DNA of 6,942 nucleotides from JAAYGD01 sp964609995. GTDB lineage: Bacteria > Bacillota_I > Bacilli_A > RF39 > UBA660. The stretch lies in the NCBI GenBank assembly GCA_964609995.1, contig CAZSTI010000028.1, positions 1 through 6,942 of the forward strand. Direction: 5' to 3'. The position numbers and the translations under genes were made by a program. Below the pieces are notes generated by a model. That model saw only the letters and a list, made by a program, of their open reading frames with translations. It was not told where the DNA came from and did no database searches. Shown piece by piece: positions 5,314-6,942 of the stretch; within the stretch, counting starts at the first letter, position 1, and every line of letters starts with the position of its first letter.

Positions 5314-5991
5314 TTATCGAATTAATTTTTTTTCTTTATGTAATATAGAATCTAATCTTATTGAGTCAGAAATATTAGGGTCTTCTAATTTTTTTTCTAT
5401 TAATGAATATGCAACATCTTTAATATAAGGAAAATTTAATAAATCTATTGTTAATTCTGGTCCATTTAATAAAGTTTGTTTATCATTATGATCAAAACAT
5501 ATATATTTATTATCTTTTAATAAATATAATTGATCATAAATATCATCATTTTCAAAATTTCCGAATTTGTCTAATCTTTTTTTGTTTTCAAAAGTAGTAA
5601 TAATATCAAAATGAATATCAAATATATTTAAGTCAAAATAATTTGCTATGTTTGATAAAGGGTATATATTCTCCTTAATACCAGTAATCAATATATATTT
5701 TTCATTTTCAATATTAGATAAATATTCAATTAAAAAAGGATACAATAAGTTACTATCAAAAGTTGTAAGTTCTGAAAACATATTAAAATATCTTTCTTTT
5801 ATATATTTAGTCTTATTTATTTCATTTCTTTTTTCATAAGCTAAATTTCTTATTCTTTTTCTTTTAGTTGAAAGTAAAAATGTATAATCTAATTCATTAA
5901 GCAATTTTTCTTCTTCAATTAATAATTCTTTTTCTTCATTTGTATATTTATTAATAATAAATTTCAAATCATCAATTGTTTTTAATTCCAT
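5314..5991 (-). CDS. Unrecognised cytoplasmic protein, 225 aa, downstream of a glycosyltransferase
   Basis: I do not recognise the family. The product has no signal peptide and no membrane segment. Residues about 1-70 are highly charged (KYTNEEKELLIEEEKLL, then STKRKRIRNLAYEKRNEI) and look helical, possibly coiled coil. The centre (about 80-135) alternates hydrophobic strands and helices: LLYPFLIEYL, KYILITGI, FDLNIFDIHFDI. Acidic and aromatic residues follow (FENDDIYDQLYLL), then LLNGPEL and an amphipathic helix near 190-203. No catalytic motif is evident; two-layer alpha/beta packing is a guess. The ATG at 5991 follows the glycosyltransferase stop by 1 nt, with AAGGA 5 nt before it inside the end of that gene, so translation is probably coupled. 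A role linked to glycolipid or glycan synthesis is only positional inference. Base composition is extremely AT-rich. Confidence 0.75.
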   Translation of the reverse strand: MELKTIDDLKFIINKYTNEEKELLIEEEKLLNELDYTFLLSTKRKRIRNLAYEKRNEINKTKYIKERYFNMFSELTTFDSNLLYPFLIEYLSNIENEKYILITGIKENIYPLSNIANYFDLNIFDIHFDIITTFENKKRLDKFGNFENDDIYDQLYLLKDNKYICFDHNDKQTLLNGPELTIDLLNFPYIKDVAYSLIEKKLEDPNISDSIRLDSILHKEKKLIR

Positions 5992-5992
5992 A

Positions 5993-6942
5993 TTATTCCT
6001 TATTTTTTTTATTAATATGTTTCAAATATATATCATATACTTCTTTTGTTACCATATCCCAAGTTTTATATAAATCCCTATATGCATTGTTGCTAACTTC
6101 TTTATAATGTTTCTCATCATTAATTATTTCTATTATCTTATTTGCAAATTTTTTATAATTATTTTTACCAAAATATCCATTAACTTCACTAGTAACTAAA
6201 AAAGCAGTTGGAGCATTATCTAAAAATATTGTTGGAGTTTTTTGACTTGAAGCTTCAATTTGTACCAAAGAATTTGTGTCAAACATAGATGGAAATACAA
6301 ACAATTTTGCTCTACTATATATTTTAGCTAATAATTCTCTATCCCTTATTTGACCACACATAACTACATTATTTGATAAATCAAGTTTGTTTATTTTTTT
6401 TACTAATTTATTTTTGTCGGGGCCTTCTCCTACAAATAACATCTTAAATTTTATTTTTTTGTTTTTTAATACTTTTAAAGCATCTACAATAAACATTATA
6501 TTTTTTACTGTAGTAATTCTCCCTACAAACAATAATACAATATCTTTTGAATCAATATTATATAATTCATTAATTTCTTTATGTGCTGATTTAGTATCTT
6601 CAATATATTTTAAATCAGTTGCATTTTGAAATATTCCTACTTCCCTACTATAACCATATTCCTTATATATTTCCCCAATCTTTTTGTTTACCGAGAAACA
6701 CTGATTACAATTCTCGTAAACTTTGATAGCTTGATCAGTAATAAAATCAGTAAGAACATGTGACTTTGTATATTTATATAATTCAAATTTCATAAGTGTA
6801 TGCATTGTACCAATAACTGGTACTTTTGATATATGTGCAACATCAACTCCTAGTTTTCCAATACTAAAAGGTGAATGAATATGAATCAAATCAAACTTCT
6901 CATTTAATAGTTTTTTCATTATTTTAATTTCAATTTTTGGAA
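5993..6942 (-). CDS. Glycosyltransferase family 4 (GT-B), 5' end outside window
   Basis: A GT-B retaining glycosyltransferase of family GT4; 316 complete codons are visible. The frame stays open through the window edge, with PKIEIKI before the first visible ATG (6919), and that region matches the interior of the family, so the real start is outside. The N-terminal acceptor domain shows FDLIHIHSPFSIGKLG and VPVIGTMHT; the C-terminal nucleotide-sugar domain shows FVGRITTVKNI, LFVGEGP and FVFPSMFDTNSLVQIEAS. The usual E-x7-E donor motif appears as D-x7-E (DTNSLVQIE). The HSPFSIG and MHT pattern resembles diacylglycerol glucosyltransferases that make membrane glycolipids, but a capsular or other glycan acceptor cannot be excluded. 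The protein lacks membrane segments and is probably peripheral at the inner membrane face. It is followed after 1 nt by the 225-residue gene. Confidence 0.9.
   Translation of the reverse strand, partial: PKIEIKIMKKLLNEKFDLIHIHSPFSIGKLGVDVAHISKVPVIGTMHTLMKFELYKYTKSHVLTDFITDQAIKVYENCNQCFSVNKKIGEIYKEYGYSREVGIFQNATDLKYIEDTKSAHKEINELYNIDSKDIVLLFVGRITTVKNIMFIVDALKVLKNKKIKFKMLFVGEGPDKNKLVKKINKLDLSNNVVMCGQIRDRELLAKIYSRAKLFVFPSMFDTNSLVQIEASSQKTPTIFLDNAPTAFLVTSEVNGYFGKNNYKKFANKIIEIINDEKHYKEVSNNAYRDLYKTWDMVTKEVYDIYLKHINKKNKE

Noticed and set aside
5648..5839. Plus-strand open frame of 63 codons with hydrophobic translation
   Set aside because: It is a shadow of the 225-residue minus-strand gene; AT-rich antisense frames give such Ile/Phe/Leu-rich strings.
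6387..6629. Plus-strand open frame of 80 codons inside the glycosyltransferase
   Set aside because: It is antisense to a region with clear GT4 motifs and has no initiation signal.
1..6942. CRISPR array, tRNA, rRNA, riboswitch or insertion sequence
   Set aside because: No spaced direct repeats, tRNA cloverleaf arms, rRNA-like conserved stretches, long leaders or terminal inverted repeats with a transposase were seen. Leaders are too short to hold riboswitches.

Overview
The window is very AT-rich and looks like the chromosome of a low-GC Gram-positive bacterium, probably an uncultured member of the Bacilli or a Mollicutes-like gut lineage. This assignment rests on base composition, protein style and Shine-Dalgarno signals; no marker gene is present to settle it. 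The standard bacterial code is supported: every Trp codon I checked is TGG, and rnhB ends in TGA just before an independent promoter and gene.

Region 1 (1-1817, minus strand) is a cell-envelope operon. It reads, in transcription order, a three-pass membrane protein with a cytoplasmic zinc ribbon, an 87-residue single-pass membrane protein, and a secreted Ig-like (DUF5011-type) protein that runs off the left edge. A textbook TTGACA-N16-TATAAT promoter precedes it. This block is visibly richer in G+C than the rest.

Region 2 (1815-5230) holds four housekeeping genes for genome maintenance or general metabolism: rnhB (minus), yigZ/IMPACT family (plus), an XerD-like tyrosine recombinase (minus) and rarA (plus). 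They form two divergent pairs, rnhB/yigZ and xerD/rarA, and yigZ converges on xerD. All four starts share one compact module: a TATAAT box, 6-7 nt, GGTGAT (GGTGGT in rnhB), 3-4 nt, ATG. The predicted transcript would start at or next to the ribosome-binding site. This is the most interesting signal in the window.

Region 3 (5231-6942) begins with a convergent gap carrying a 12-bp AT-rich hairpin that can serve as a terminator in both directions. Beyond it, on the minus strand, lie a family 4 glycosyltransferase (5' end outside the window) and, 1 nt downstream, an unrecognised 225-residue cytoplasmic protein that is probably translationally coupled to it.

No rRNA, tRNA, CRISPR array, insertion sequence or prophage is visible. 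No stretch over 100 bases lacks a gene.
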